Shown here: in pieces, positions 46,292 through 59,777 of the stretch
Position numbering within the stretch: the stretch's first letter is position 1
Layout: each line of letters starts with the position of its first letter
Assembly (NCBI RefSeq): GCF_041296385.1
Contig: NC_091015.1
Location: 91,434,004 to 91,498,003 of the forward strand
DNA: 64,000 bases
DNA from: Aphelocoma coerulescens
Taxonomy: Eukaryota > Chordata > Aves > Passeriformes > Corvidae
Direction of reading: 5' to 3'
The notes under the pieces: generated by a model
What the model saw: only the letters and a program-made list of their open reading frames with translations
What the model was told of the DNA's origin: nothing
The model's database searches: none
Position numbers and translations under genes: made by a program

Positions 46292-48640
46292 CTATCAGAT
46301 AATTATTATTATACCAGCAATTTATAACGTAATCTCATAGGACTGGAGACACAGATATTGTCTTGAATATCAGATACATATATTTTAAAATAATAAACTA
46401 GGTTATTATGTGATATGTTCTCATAATGGTTGTTGTGCGTCAATTTAGGGCACGTAGTTGAATCTCTTCAAATTTTCAGTTCACATTACGTACTTAAAGA
46501 AAATATTAATAGAAGAAATCTGAGGAGATTTCATTGTTTTTCTATAATATAGCCATTCAGAATGTGGCAGCAAAAACAGTCACACAACACAACACAGTTT
46601 TGATATCAGGACACCTGCAACACAAAATTGGAGTAGCTAAGTCTCTGCCCTTCATAAGAAGATCAGGGAAAAGATGAGAGGTTTTCAAGAAATAAAGGCA
46701 AAGAATCATTTAACAGGAGATACATATAGTCATAAAAAATTTAACCAAGTCAGGATTGCAAGACAATGGCCAGGGAGAAAGAACTTGAGCTACACAGCAG
46801 TTTCACAATATGTGCAATTTTACTGAGCCATTAATAATATTTACCTTCTCTACTCTTTCCTCTTCAGCCACATTTTTCATCATTACCACCACTTCTTCAC
46901 TTTACAGAGAGAATATGGATGCTAGATGTGAGAATCAGTGGAACAGAAAGGTTTTTAATGTTAATTGTTTAAAAATTAAATATGTAAATCACCATGAATT
47001 CTGTTCTTTCAAGGATAAAACAGAACATAAGTTACCTGTTTTCCAATTTTGTATGCCAGTAAGCTGCTATTTTGCTTCAGTTAATTTATGATTTGTTCCT
47101 TGATTATGAACCTTTGAGAAAGACTATGAATTGGTGTGAAACAAATGGATTAGCCTGGAAAGAAAGATGCATTCTGCTTTGAAGAAGAAAAAGCCAGAAA
47201 GTTAAAAGGAAAAAAGCTGTGTTGAGCAAACTCCACAATAATTTAGCATTCCAGGATAGGCATGTGGGTACCATGTATAGAATAAACCCACTGCTCAAAT
47301 ATATCGTGCCCAACACTTCCCACTCTCCCTTGCCTTCTGTTTGGCTTTGACATAGATGATAAAACCTACTACACTCGTGACTGTGCCACTGCTGGAGACT
47401 TAGATGTGGAAATTCCCCTCGGCCCCTTGTGTCACCATTTTCCACATTGCATTCTTAGACTTATCCAAAAGCTGGGAGTTAGGAAGCTAACTCGTAAGGT
47501 TTATTAGAAAGCTTTCTCCCTTCCTTCTCTTCTCCCTCTATCTCACCACTCCCTTCCCCACACAGTCCCACACTTGAGTAGAAATAATCCCTTTATAATG
47601 GGATCTAGCTCCCATACGTAAAATCGGTGGTTTGGTATTTCCTTTGCTAGATTGTCATGGGTGTGCAACTCTCTTCCTTTTTCTTCAGTGTTTCACCCCT
47701 TTACTACCTTTTAGCTGAGGTTTCTGAGCACCCTGTAGAATCCTTCTCCAGAGATTTCTGTTGTTAAGAGTAGGACTGGCTCTCTGCTTATAAGCCAGTA
47801 CTTCCCAATGAGCCAGCAAGGGACTAATGTCCATTTCAGTGCTGTTACCTTTGCATTGTATAAGGGCCAATCAGCTCAGAAGTTTCTGGTCACCTTAAAC
47901 TGGGAACTGCAAAAGTAGTTCTGCTAAGAAACTTTTAAACCCTTGCAAAACTTTTGAGCTTTCACTGGAAATGCTCCGTTTCTTGAGCCTGCCCACACAG
48001 CAACAGTGTGTTCAAAATAAAGCCATTAACAGAACTGCAAACAATTCAAAAGCCAAAGAAGTTACCAAAAATATGACTCACTCTTATTTTGTGGTACTTC
48101 AGGATTTAATCAACAATATTTTCTGACTTAGTAAAATCAGCAGAAAATAAATCCATCAGGGCTAGCTGCTGTGAAAAAAAACTATTAACCTATGCTTAAA
48201 TGCACACCAATTTAGGTCTCAAAGTGGTAAACAGGAGTTACAAGTGACTGCTATGAGTACTAAAGAGTGGAAGTTTAGCAGTCATTCTCTACATTTAGAA
48301 CAAACAATTTCTGTTGTAAGTTTATTCAGAACTCATCAGAGCAGATATTGAGGCATTAAGTGGCATTGAAATTATTGAAACAGTCTATGGAAGCTACATT
48401 TCATTTATTTTGGAGCCAGAAACAAAATGTTAAGGAACTGAATTATTACATTTCAAAAAATATTTGATTTGGTTTAGGTTATGTCTGTTTTGGGTGCTGT
48501 AATTTTTTGCCAGGATTTGTGATTAAATTATGCCAAATCTTAGAGGCATCAACAGCTAAAATATATTTTTCTGGACATATTACACATGAGCAATCCATGC
48601 AAACAATGGTGCCTAAACCAACATGTTTAGTGTTTCTTTT
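46292..48640. other. Unique DNA, no gene recognised
   Basis: Frames at 46810-47091 (93 codons) and 47104-47445 (113 codons, minus) have no recognisable motif. Confidence 0.5.
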
Positions 48641-48646
48641 TTCCTT

Positions 48647-48686
<40 letters not shown>

Positions 48687-48740
48687 TTTTTTGTTTTTTG
48701 TTTTTTGTTTTTTTTTTTTTTCTGTTTTGGTGGGGGTTTT
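48640..48740. repeat. Long T tract and (T5-6G)n
   Basis: Thirty-eight consecutive T (48648-48685) followed by tttttg units and another T run to 48721. It produces two spurious poly-Phe frames. It could be the poly(A) relic of an antisense retrocopy, but no parent sequence is recognised upstream or downstream. Confidence 0.9.
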
Positions 48741-51700
48741 TTATGAATCTATGTCAAGAGTTTTGGTCTATTAAGCCCTATCATTGTTATTTTCAGTCTG
48801 TGCTTTCATGAGTACTAGGGAAAAGAGAATGTCAAGTATTTCTTTTACTGCAGGCTTTTACTACCCCAATTACCTAAATTGCTAAATTAAGTGTTAAATA
48901 AACTTACATCATTAATTCTTGGGATAAGCAAATTTTTCAAACAATATTAGCTGTGCTTGGAGTGCTTGTCTGGAAGAACATTGAATGTCTTGGAAAAAGC
49001 ATGCCTATTGTCATTCCAGTGGGAAAAAAAGTGCGAATAGTAAAAAGTTAACCTGTACACATAAAGAGACCACACTACAAAAGTAGTGCTCTGCTCACCA
49101 GTACAAGCAGGGGAACATTTTGTCAACAAAGTTCGTCCTGAAGTGCCTATTCCAGTTGAAATCAGAGCTGTGAATTGCTTCCCTGGAAATCATAGACACT
49201 GAGAAATCCTTACACACTCTGTGTAGTAATTTATTAAGCATTTGCTAATGACCCTGGCCCAAGCAATGCAGACTTCTTAAGGATGAAAGTTTAAATTCAC
49301 TGAAACAGATCATCAAAACTAGAGTGACTATCCCAATTTAATGCTGTCATAGATGTCATTCCCCAAATTTACTGTTTATGAGAGTGCCTAATGATGCAGG
49401 TTATATTTTATCACCAGCAGTTTTTAATCATTACCTTCAGGACCCCATGTATAGATGTCATATAATATCATTGGGGTTTTTTTACATTGAAATAATGTTG
49501 TTCTTTCTTCCAGACAGATTTTGATGAATTGTGAAGAACTTTTATCCAAAAGAGATTAAATGAAAATACTGGTATTTCTGAAGTGATTGTGATACATCCA
49601 GGACTCAGAATCCCGTTTACAGGAAGGAAAAGAAAATTTGTTCCCAGAGAAGAGTAGGTTTAAGAAGCAAGAAGATTAAATGTGTCACCAGGCATTATTG
49701 CAGTGAGGAGAAAATTAGAAAATACTCAGATTTCTTTTGAAGGAATTTGCCTGCTAAATGATTAAACTTTTCTCAGAAAATTCCAGTGTCTTCTAAGTCT
49801 GGGGGAGATAGACGTAAAAGAAGATCTTCATGCAATGTTTTCAGTTTATGTTAAAGAAAAAAAATTGGTCATTTTTCATGATTTAAAAAAAAAAAATCCA
49901 CTCCAGTTTATAAATCTGGACTTTTCCCCTTTATTCTCTTAGTATACAGATGAACATATCTGTTAATCTTTTCTCATTAGTCACATTTAGAACTGAGAGT
50001 CACTTGCATGATGGGCATATTTTCTTGTAGGCAAAAAGGGCAGACTGACCAATTTAATCATCATGTCATATGACAGTGCCACAGTACCTGAGATCATATG
50101 AGTAACTTGTCTGTCCAGAATGCAGACAACCAAAAAGAATGGTTTAACCTCCTCTACTGAATTTTAGGGGGCGATTAACTCAGGTGATTAACAAGTGGAA
50201 TGGTATTGCACCATTCCTGGAGATTTCAAAGAGAATATGTATTTCAGTAGGTGATTTTTTTTTTAAATTTCTACATCAGTATTTGAAAATGGATGTATTT
50301 CAATGTACAATTTAGAAGTCTGTTTTTAACTTTTATGCTTGTATTCTGCCCCAAGGGCAGGATATTCACTGTACTTTTTTTTAACATGTTACTAATATGA
50401 GGGGGTTTCTTTCCAAGGAATTCAACCGTTTGGACTTCAGACTGTGATTCAATAAAGCTCTAAAAATATTCCTGAACATATTTCACTAAATGATATACAT
50501 ATTCAGTTATGCCTGTTAGACCCAGTCCTCTGTTAGATGTGAATGAATATCTTTTGATAGGAAAAAAAAATCTTTAAAGCTTGAAAGATATTATCTGATT
50601 TCTTTTGGAAAAGAAAATTTAGTCTGACAGCTAGGTCCTAAATCAGGAATGAGAAAAAATAATTTAGATTTAGAACACTGAGCCCTTACAGTTGCCATTG
50701 TTTCTCTGATATACAGAAAGGCCCTTGAGATGAATTATCTACTGCAAAATATCCCAGTGGGTTTCTTGCTTCATTTGATCCTTAAATTACTGGGTTTAAA
50801 GACATTGTAACTGACCAGGTGTGGGGGGGTTTCATGTATCTAGATAGCTCCATATAGTATTCTTCTGTTATTTTGGTAGCTTGTCTTTAGAAATTCTCTT
50901 TTAAATACTTGTTCTTTAAAACTACTGAAATGTAATTGTTTTGATTAGCAGCTAAAACCCATGGATTCTCACCAGGAACCAAATTTTCATAACTGCATTA
51001 TCCCCTTATAGCATGAGTCACCAAAAAATGTGCCATTCTTGTGGAGTCCAAATTATTCTGTCAAGCATTCGGATTTTAAATAATTCAAATTCTTCCTAGG
51101 TGTTACTTCAGTCTTTTTAATTTTTTCAGTTATTGAGCAATTCTGCATACATTATTAATACAGTAATTTTCCTACAGAAATTCAGAAAAAGGGCATACCA
51201 GGGAAGATAAAAAGAGTATCTGCATTTAGGATTGGCAATGACAATAGAAACCTTCTCCTTGCATAAAACATTGATTGAAATTATGTGCATCATAGTCATG
51301 TAAATGTCATGATCCAGGATCACCATGGATGTGAAAGATTCCTTAATCTTTGGAAAGCCTCGTTTTCTTCAAAGTAGTTCTGCCTTACACTTCATTTTGT
51401 GGTCAAATTAATCTCTGGGATGAAATAGAGTAGGGAAAGAAATGGAAATATTTTTTGTGTCCTTCCCTGAGTTACTACTTGGTTAAATCTAGGGATGGAG
51501 CACAAGATTATTTGAAACTAGATGATATATTAATAAGCTTATTAAGTAGCTCAGAATATGCCATTATTAATATTTGGGTTTTCGAATTAATGTGGAGATT
51601 TTCTGCTGTATAAAGAGATTCTACAGCATAAACAGATTCTTCTTGCAACTCTTTGGTTCTACCTGAAAAAGAAATGTAGCCATCTCCTGGGGTTTTCTTT

Positions 51701-53185
51701 GGATTTAAAGAAAGCCCTAAGGTTTCCTTTGAAGGGAGACTCCTGGAGACTGGCTGGCATTTAGTGAATTTCAGAGTGCAGGGTTTAAACTGACAGAGAC
51801 AATCTGGTAAGAAGGGGAGCTGTTAAATCTCATCCTTTCCCATCATAGATCATAGTCCACTAGATGAGTAATTGAATGCTTTTACTTTAGATGTTTCATA
51901 TATTGCAACTGTATTTAGTCTGGCAGGTTTCGTTTTCCAGCACTATCTGTAAAGCGTTTCCTTCATTACCCATGTGTTTAAGTTCTGTATTTTAATTCTA
52001 TTAGCTTTTATTCTAGTGGTACATGACTTAAGGATCCCTCTAAGATATGAGTAAAAAATACTGTTGTATTTCTCTTGATGACTAAATATATCACTACTGT
52101 ATCCAAACAGTGAAATATTATCTATTCTTTTCTGGGAGTGATTAAAGAACAGATTCTGACAATGTTTAATTGTTTCATTAAAATATTATACCTTGCATAT
52201 TTGGAATACTGATTTTTGCAGAACTTCTTACAGTCTTAAAGAAGTGCAGGACAAGATCTATAATCTTTTCACTGTCTGTGAAATATCTGTAAATATTTCA
52301 CTGTCTTATCAGAGTGCCTCCAAGCAAGTAATTCACACTTTTCCAGAAATAGTCTGATGTGCCCTCCATAGAGCAGTAAATATTTACTCTTGTCTTTAGG
52401 CCCTGCGTTGCACTGGTTAAGCTGGAAAGGTTGACTCATGGAGGAACAAAGATAGTGAGGGAACAGAAGGAAATTGTGCAATCAAGATACTCACAAGTGC
52501 TTGAAAAAGAGGGCGGGTAACAAAGTTATGAAGTTTGCTGAGAAAAAAATCAGCCTTGTGACAGTTCAAACTGAAACTCTCTGGAGTTTCACTCTCTGCA
52601 TCAGGATCTTATGATGCTGAGTAAAAACTGCAAATAGAATTTCATATCCACATAAGAAAAATAAAACATGGGAGCATAGACAACACCTTACACAGACCTT
52701 TATGGTTCAGAAGTAGCTGCCACTGCTTAAGAAAGAGATTGTAATCATTGTAGTTATCACCTCACTGTTCACAGAATTTTCAAATAATTGCAGAGAAAAG
52801 AACAGAAAATATCTGTATCCCACTATGTAAATTCATTGATACAACAACTTGTGTACTGCTTGCGCTTCTTGATTGCCTATTTTCCCCTTTGACCAGGGCT
52901 ACTGAGAAGATAACAACAGGGGTCAGAAGTGCTTTCTGCAGAAGACAAGAAATCAATTGCTGTGTTTCTCTTTAAAAAGCTGAAAACAGATGGCTATAAT
53001 AAAATCATGAATATAGAGAACATATGTGAGAAATGATTTTTGATTTTCTGCTTAAAACTACTGCAGTCATACCAAAAGGATGACTGAGTTATATTCTTCT
53101 TTTCTTAAATGCTGGTAACACCACGATGTGCTATTTAGATATTTGATGTGAGGATCAAGATACTTTTCATAAGCTGCAATCTTTA
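48741..53185. other. AT-rich DNA, nothing recognised
   Basis: More than 4 kb without an open frame above 70 codons and without a transposon I can name. It may hold conserved non-coding elements, which cannot be judged from one sequence. Confidence 0.5.
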
Positions 53186-53189
53186 AGGA

Positions 53190-53470
53190 TAAACCTGCTC
53201 CAGCATGCACTCCATGAGCCATGTTTTTTCAGGAAATATCCACCCACACAGGGGTTTCTCCAGGCACTGTGGTGTGGATACCCACTCCATTATGGGGCCT
53301 CTCCAGGAGCTGCAGGACACCACCTGCTCTACCAGAGACTCTGCAGGGGCCTCAGGGCCATCTCTGCTGATGCACCCAGAGCACCTCCTCCACTCCTCCT
53401 GCTCTCCCCTCAGCTCTCAAAGGGCCATTTATCACACTTTTTCTTTCACCCCTCAGTGTCTCCCACCACT
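53190..53470 (-). mobile_element. ERVL-type LTR fragment, antisense
   Basis: The plus strand has repeated 'ctgctcca / ctccagg' modules, 'gagcacctcctccactcctcctgctctcccctcagc' and 'cacactttttctttcacccctca'. This is the reverse complement of the U3 modules of the LTR family seen at 58668 and 21395. The ends are not definable. The 108-codon frame 53205-53531 lies within it and is not a gene. Confidence 0.6.
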
Positions 53471-53479
53471 GAGATCACC

Positions 53480-55725
53480 CTACTCAATAAAATTATTTAC
53501 TTTCCAAGCACCTGAGGTCAGAACTGTTTAAAAAAATATTTTACATCCTTTGCATTGGATTATGGATTATATGAATTATATGAAATTATATGGATTATAT
53601 GAAAATTTCATATCTCACAAGTTTTAAATAACGTAAGTCAATAGAAAAATCTAGCTTGCTTTTTGCAAACCACAAGTAATCCATGCTTCCTAAGAAATAC
53701 GTATTATTGCACTGTTGTCTCCTTCCTTTTGCTGTACCCACCTTCTTTGACTGTGTTTTTTGTTTTGCTTTTTTTTTTGTAATTTTGTTAGCACAAAACT
53801 TCTATCTTTTTAGCAACATGGAACATCCTTTTCAAATATTCCCTCCCATCAGTATGATGAAGTCAAATCTCATGTTTTATTGCGCACTTATGCCATGGAG
53901 TAATAATGGCACTGAATTAAGTAGCTAAAAGATATTCAGATATCATTTTTCAGCCTTTCTCCTCAGTATTGATGACATTATATTCTTTACCTGACATTGT
54001 CAAATGCATTAAATCTTTACAATTTTTAAATTTTAAAAATGCCAGAGTGCTGGCTTATGCTGAATTCATTATGCTTTTTCTACACACTTCTCTTAAGCGA
54101 CAATTTTCGTCTATGAGAACAGCACTCAATTTTTTCCGAACTTAAAAAAAAGTTATGAAAAGGTATATTCACACAGAAGATTTCATTGGTCCTTCTTCTC
54201 TTCAATGTTTCCTTCATTCTTTCAGAGCAGGTATGTCTAAAGACTCAAGGACTAGTCACAAGTCAGAATAAAATCTAAGTCCTTTCACTAATTATAAATG
54301 TCTGTGATATGAAGATCGCAGTGGCCTATAATTCACATAAACTCTGATTATTTCAAAGTAGTAAGCCAATTAATACACTCAGATTATTAATGCATAATGT
54401 ATTAGAAAATAAAGAGAAAGCATTGCAGTCTTTGAAGAGCTTGCTTGCTGCAGTCAAAGATGTTATTTAAAGATCACTCACTGTACATCAATAATCTCTT
54501 AGATCAAATACCACAATCAGTTACATGGAGCTCCCCAGTAACAACCATAGCTAGTAAATTACGATAGTGAACAGCCTGATCAAAATCTGTTAGATAGAAA
54601 GTCAACATCTTCTTGATGTTGTGTGAAACTGAATTAAAGGAAAATCCTTGCTTAAAATATGAATTTGGACTCCAATACTGCTGCAAATTAGAGGGTTTTT
54701 TAAATTGTGCCTTTTGTGTTTTCCTCCTCAGAGTCTTTGGTGGCTGTTGGATGATCATGAACAGCCCACTGCAGTTTTTCTTGCATCTTGCCAGTAGTAA
54801 GTGAGGCTTTTATTTCTCCTATCTCAGGAAAGAGCAGCCTGAAAAATTCATGCTGTGATTTCTTGTTTAACCGTAATGTGTAACATGTCCCCTTTGTTTT
54901 TTCTGGTTTCCTTTATTCACAGTTTTCACTTCAGCACATTTCCTGCTCAAATTAAAGTAATATTTTATGTTCATTAAAATATGTTCATTTTATGTTCAGC
55001 TAGAGCTTAAAAAATTGAGGCGCAAAAGAAACATCTGGTAAGTAAAGAGAAGATAAACTTAGAAACTTGCATTAACCCTACATGGCAAGAAAGTAGCATG
55101 CACAGAAGCTATCTAGTAAGGACAGAGATTTTCTGTCTGAAAAGAACACATCATAAGGTAACAGCTTTTATCCAGCTCACAGATGCCAACATTTGTTACA
55201 TCGGAAGGACTGACTTTTTCTTATGTCGTCAGTTGATTTCTTCAACTTTTCCTTGGATAGATAACAATTAATAGTTGTCTCTTTCCCACTGCTGTAACTT
55301 TTGTGTCTCTTCAATAATTTTGGGAAGAAAAAGTTTTGAGACTGCTATACCTGGTTCATCCTCAAGTTCTGCGAAATTTCTACTATTTTCTGTTACTTTT
55401 ATGGAAGTTCAACAAAGATGCAGCTATGAACTATGTAACTACAAGCACCAATCCTCTCTTTTATTTTAACTTAGATAGACTTCTGTATCAGTTCGGAAGA
55501 ATCCTCAATGCTTGAGTTTTTTCTAAGATTTTTTTTATTCAGTTAAATCATAAGCATGTGTTTATTCATTTAGCATATGGGGTCTCCCACTGGAGCTAGA
55601 ACATGCAAATTTTTCTGAATCAGCATCTTCTTCATCAGGTAAAGACTGAAAACACTGCAATGCAAGCTGGAAGCTTGCTTCAACCCTCTGCTCATTAAAT
55701 CACAGAGTAAGGCTGAAAACTAAAT
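53480..55725. other. AT-rich DNA with a short tandem repeat
   Basis: No gene recognised. Frames up to 84 codons. The repeat at 53557-53604 is described separately. Confidence 0.5.
53557..53604. repeat. Degenerate ggattatatgaa tandem repeat
   Basis: About four imperfect units of 10-13 bp built from gattatatgaa. Confidence 0.75.
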
Positions 55726-55729
55726 ATTT

Positions 55730-56122
55730 GTGGGGAAGCCATATGAAGAATGGCTGAGGTCACCTGACTTGTCCAGCCAGGAGAAGGGGAGACTGAGGCA
55801 AGATGCCATAGCAGTCTACAGCTCTCTCAAGAGGGGAAGTGGAGGAGCAAGTACATATTCTTTCTTTCTAGTGACCAGTGGCAGAATGTGAGCCTGAGGT
55901 TGTGTCAGGGGAGGATTAGGTTAGAAATTAGAGGGTGGTTGGGCACTGGAACAGGCTCGCCAGGGAAGATGTCACAGCACCAAGCCTGACAGAGTTCAAG
56001 AAGCATTTGGTCAACATTCTCAGGCACATGGTGTGACTCTTGGGCGTCCTGCGCAGAGTGAGGAGTTGAAGACTCGATGATCCATGTGGGTCCCTTCCTC
56101 AGGATATTCTATGATTCTATAA
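55730..56122 (+). mobile_element. CR1 LINE 3' end fragment
   Basis: Begins 'ggggaagccatatgaagaatggctgaggtcacctgac', the same segment as in the CR1 at 2040 (about 2950). It runs through 'actggaacaggctcgccagggaa' and 'agttcaagaagcatttggtcaacattctcaggcacatgg', and ends at 56105-56122 with 'attctatgattctata'. It is 5'-truncated and belongs to the same CR1 subfamily as the 2040-3294 copy. Confidence 0.92.
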
Positions 56123-57038
56123 TTAAACTCCCTGTATTCTGAGGACTGTCCGAGCTAAATCCTAGGTTTTGGTTTCTAGTGTCACTCTTCAAATTTTGAG
56201 AGTTCTATACCATTCCAGGAGAATTCAAAAGTTGGAGTTGTTTAATTTCTTTTCTTCAATATCTTCTAAACTGCGACCATATTTAGTGAAAATCTTTTAA
56301 AGTGCAGAATCAGCTGTTTATTTCTTGCTATAGAAAACCAAAGGATGTTCAAAAATTGCTGTATTTTGGCAAGTATCTCAGATACCTAGGTTTATGTTTG
56401 ATGAAACCTGATGCTCATCCATTGGATGGAAAATGAGAATACACCTCTGTTTATATGCCCGCTGTTCTCCAACGATATTTCTATTCTGCAATGAAAGTTC
56501 TTCAAACTGGTAAATTTTAAAGTTCCTTTGTATAAAAGAAAAATTTGGTTTGGACTACAAAATTCTTTTTAATTCCTACAAATAGTATGAAAAATATACT
56601 TAGCAAAAAACCCTGAAATTGCACACATTAAAAATAAATGAGATTGAAGTAACAAAGAAAATAATTTCTTTCTCTACTATGCACATATCTGCACAACTAC
56701 TTTCCTAAACTCGAGTCAAACATTTCAGAGCCCAATGAAAATAAAAATTAATTTAGATGTATATATATAATGTTGTGGAAATTAAATCATTATTTTTTTC
56801 AAATATTCATTTCATCATCTATGATACCAAACAAATTCTCATTTACTAATATATTTTATAGTCTTCAAATGTGTGATGGAGAGCTGCTGAGTCATATCCA
56901 GAGCTTCTCTGACTTCTTCCACGGGCTTGCTCTTTTCAGATAGACTGTAAAATAAATCTAGTCCTATTTTGAACTTCCTTCTCTCCCTTCCCTCTTCATT
57001 CATCCTAAAGCCCAGCAGGATTACTAGGACCTTCTGTT

Positions 57039-57054
57039 GGGGGGGGGGGGGGGG
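57039..57054. repeat. Homopolymer of 16 G
   Basis: Sixteen uninterrupted G residues. Length is likely variable and prone to sequencing error. Confidence 0.85.
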
Positions 57055-57207
57055 AAGCTATATTTCATCATAGTGCCTAGACAAGAGAAGTTAAAAGACC
57101 TCAAACTCTCATGAGAAAGGAAAGTGCAAGATATGTTGTCAAGTTAAATACTGGAAAGCTTCCAGAGGGAGACAGTGGAAACAGAGCAAGAACTTACTTA
57201 AAGCAGG

Positions 57208-57239
57208 GATTGAAAGCATAGAAGATTGAAAGCATAGAA
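57208..57239. repeat. Perfect 16-bp tandem duplication
   Basis: gattgaaagcatagaa occurs twice, head to tail, without mismatch. Confidence 0.9.
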
Positions 57240-58667
57240 AGGAAGATAATTAAAAATCTCAGATCTAACCTATTTCCATAACTCTTCCATTGTATTCTCT
57301 CTGAAGCATCACTGTAAAGGCTGAGATAAGCACTTGATGGATCTGTGGGTTTGACAGCAGAATGACAGCAAGAAAAAAAAGGATTGATGAACTATGGGAA
57401 ATTTTTTTTCTATTAAATTGTGGGATGAGTAAAGAGGGATTGTGGAAATGGAGCCTTGAGCTATGAGAATATTAGTGACCAAACAGTGGACTTGCACATT
57501 ATTAGGCTCCCTGTGAGTTTAGTCACACTGAAGCTCCCTGCAAATTACACTGTTTTGCAGCAAGGATATCTGGCAGCAGAACACTTCTCAGAGCTCAGTG
57601 ATGCACTGACATAGCAGTAATGTTGCAAACCAGTAAAGCTTTGCACTGCTACTCTTCTCTCAGGAAGCCAGAACCATTTCCACTTCTAACTCAGTAGAGA
57701 GTGATTATGCTTCTCCATTCCAATAAACTGTAACATTTCTAAGTGTGCTATAGAGAAGCACTGATTTAGACATCAGCTTAAAGATCAACCAGTTCTTCCA
57801 TGATGACTGTTTTTGACTCCACCACATGACTTACACTGTCATAAAATTATATTCTCCTATTTATTACTGTCCTGCAAAATCCAGTAGTGCTCCAGTGGAT
57901 GGCAGAGTCTAAGCTTTTCAAAGGCGTTTTGCCTTTTCAAGGATTGTCAGTGAACCTCAGGGAACAGCTGTGTTTCTCTAACCCTTCCAACCTCTCTAAC
58001 TCCAGATCTGTAATGTCCTCACTCCCCAAGGACTCCTTGCTTCTGTTCCAGATAGATGTCTAGACCCATGGAAAGTCAGAGACAGAGAAAGGTTGACACA
58101 AGGACAGCAGGTCATTAGCAAGGCAAGGGCCAGACAGATTAAGCATGTGGTGTAGTGGTGATTAGCAGAAAAATATTCCTTTCACAATGTAATAAAAGAA
58201 TTAGTAGGAAATATTTTGTCTTGAGTGAAAATACACTATTTCTCCCTGCCCCACCCTGAACATTTTTGAAGTACCAGCTAGGTCTCCAGTGGTACATATA
58301 ATAGAAGTATGCTCCTATAGAACCAAGAGAAGATACCTTTTTGGAATTCCAAATGGAAATATATTTGAGAGATTAAGTGTATCCTGGGTGATTTCTTTAT
58401 TTATTTTTTGAAAAACTGTGAAAGAGAAAGATGTAGTGTTTATTGTGTGAAATGTGTTCTGAAGGGAGTATTTTAATAAATGCACAAAATTGAGGAAATC
58501 AAAAACTGAATTTCTAAACAATTGCTTCCTGACATTTGCCTTGGAGACAAAGTTGCTTACAAGACCTTTTGAAGTTGTTAAGTGTTGCTGGAAATTAGGA
58601 TGAGAAATAGACTATGCTGTTCATACTTCAGTTTTCCTTCATGCTTTAAAGCAACTCAGTGGACTGA

Positions 58668-59772
58668 ATTGGTGGATTGGGTGTGTGGCCATGCTTTAAC
58701 AGTGGAGGGGTTACACGGGTGGCTTCTGTGAAAACCTTCCAGAAGCTTCCCCCATGCCTGGAAGAGCCATTGCCAGCTGATTCCAGGATGGACCCGCTGC
58801 TGGCCAAGGCTGAGCCAATCACGAATGATAGTATTGCCTTTGTGATAAAATATCCAAGAAGGAAAAAAAAAATTATTGTGCAGACCTAATGCAGCCAGAG
58901 AACAGTGGAGTGAGAACATGTGAGAAGAACAACTCTGCACACACCAAGGTCAGTGGAGAAGGAGAGGGAGGAGCTGCTCCAGATGCCAGAGCTGAGATTG
59001 CCCTGCAGACTGTGGTGCAGACCATGGTGAAGCAGCTGTGACCCTGCAGCCTATGGAGGACCGTGGGGATGCAGAGATCCACCTCAGCCCATGGAGGAGC
59101 CCCATGCTGGAGCAGGTGAGTGCCTAAGAGGAGGCTGTGACCCCATGGGAGGCCTGTGCTGGAGCAGAGTCCTGGCAGGGACCTGCAGACCCATGCAGAG
59201 AGGGGCCCACACTGGAGCAGATTTCCTGGTAGCACTTGTGGTCCTGTGTGACATTCACACTGAAGCAGATTGTTCTTGAAGGAGTGACCCCATGGGAGTG
59301 ACCCACATTGCAGCAGTTCATGGAGAGCTGTTGCCCATGGGATGGACTCACATTGGAGAAGTTCATGCAGGATTGTCTCCCATGGGAGAGACGAGCACAG
59401 AAAGGACTCCTCTCCCTGAGAAGTGTCAGGAACAACATTAGATGAACTGACCAGAACCCCCACTCCCCATCTCCCTGTGCCATTGTAGCAGAGGAGATAG
59501 AGCTCAGGAAGAGTTAGGGATGGGGCAAAGTGTTTTTAAGATTTATTTTACTTCTCATTATCCTGCTCTGATCTTGTTAGGAATAAATTCAGTTAATATC
59601 TTCAGGTTGACTCTGTTATGCCTGTGATGGTATCTGGTGACTGATCTCCCCCAGTCCTTATCTCAACATATGAATCTTTTGCTATATTTTCTCCTCCTTG
59701 TCTAGCTGAGAAGGGGAGTGATAGAGAAGCTCTGGTGGGTGCCTGGCATCTAGCCAATGTCAACCCACTACA
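58668..59772 (+). mobile_element. Full-length ERVL-type solo LTR (1105 bp)
   Basis: Flanked by the exact 5-bp repeat actga (58663-58667 and 59773-59777), the usual ERVL duplication. The ends form an inverted repeat: ...ggtggatt at the start and aacccactaca at the end. The first two bases (at) appear mutated from TG. U3 contains six diverged 'ctggagcag' modules about 50 bp apart (59107 to 59361). The 3' part has 'ggaataaattcagtta' (near 59580) and ends 'ctgagaaggggagtgatagagaagctctggtggg...', the familiar 3' end of this avian LTR family. No internal sequence accompanies it. The 196- and 119-codon antisense frames (58873-59483) reflect the repeated modules and are not genes. Confidence 0.88.
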
Positions 59773-59777
59773 ACTGA

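Larger units (their letters stand above)
56126..58660. other. Unique DNA with short repeats, no gene
   Basis: Contains a run of 16 G (57039-57054) and a perfect two-copy 16-bp tandem repeat (57208-57239). Frames are 68 codons or shorter. Confidence 0.5.

Noticed and set aside
48507..48811. Two poly-Phe frames
   Set aside because: They are produced by the long T tract at 48640-48740.
58873..59483. Antisense frames of 196 and 119 codons
   Set aside because: They fall inside the ERVL LTR and their apparent internal protein repeats mirror the 50-bp DNA modules of its U3.
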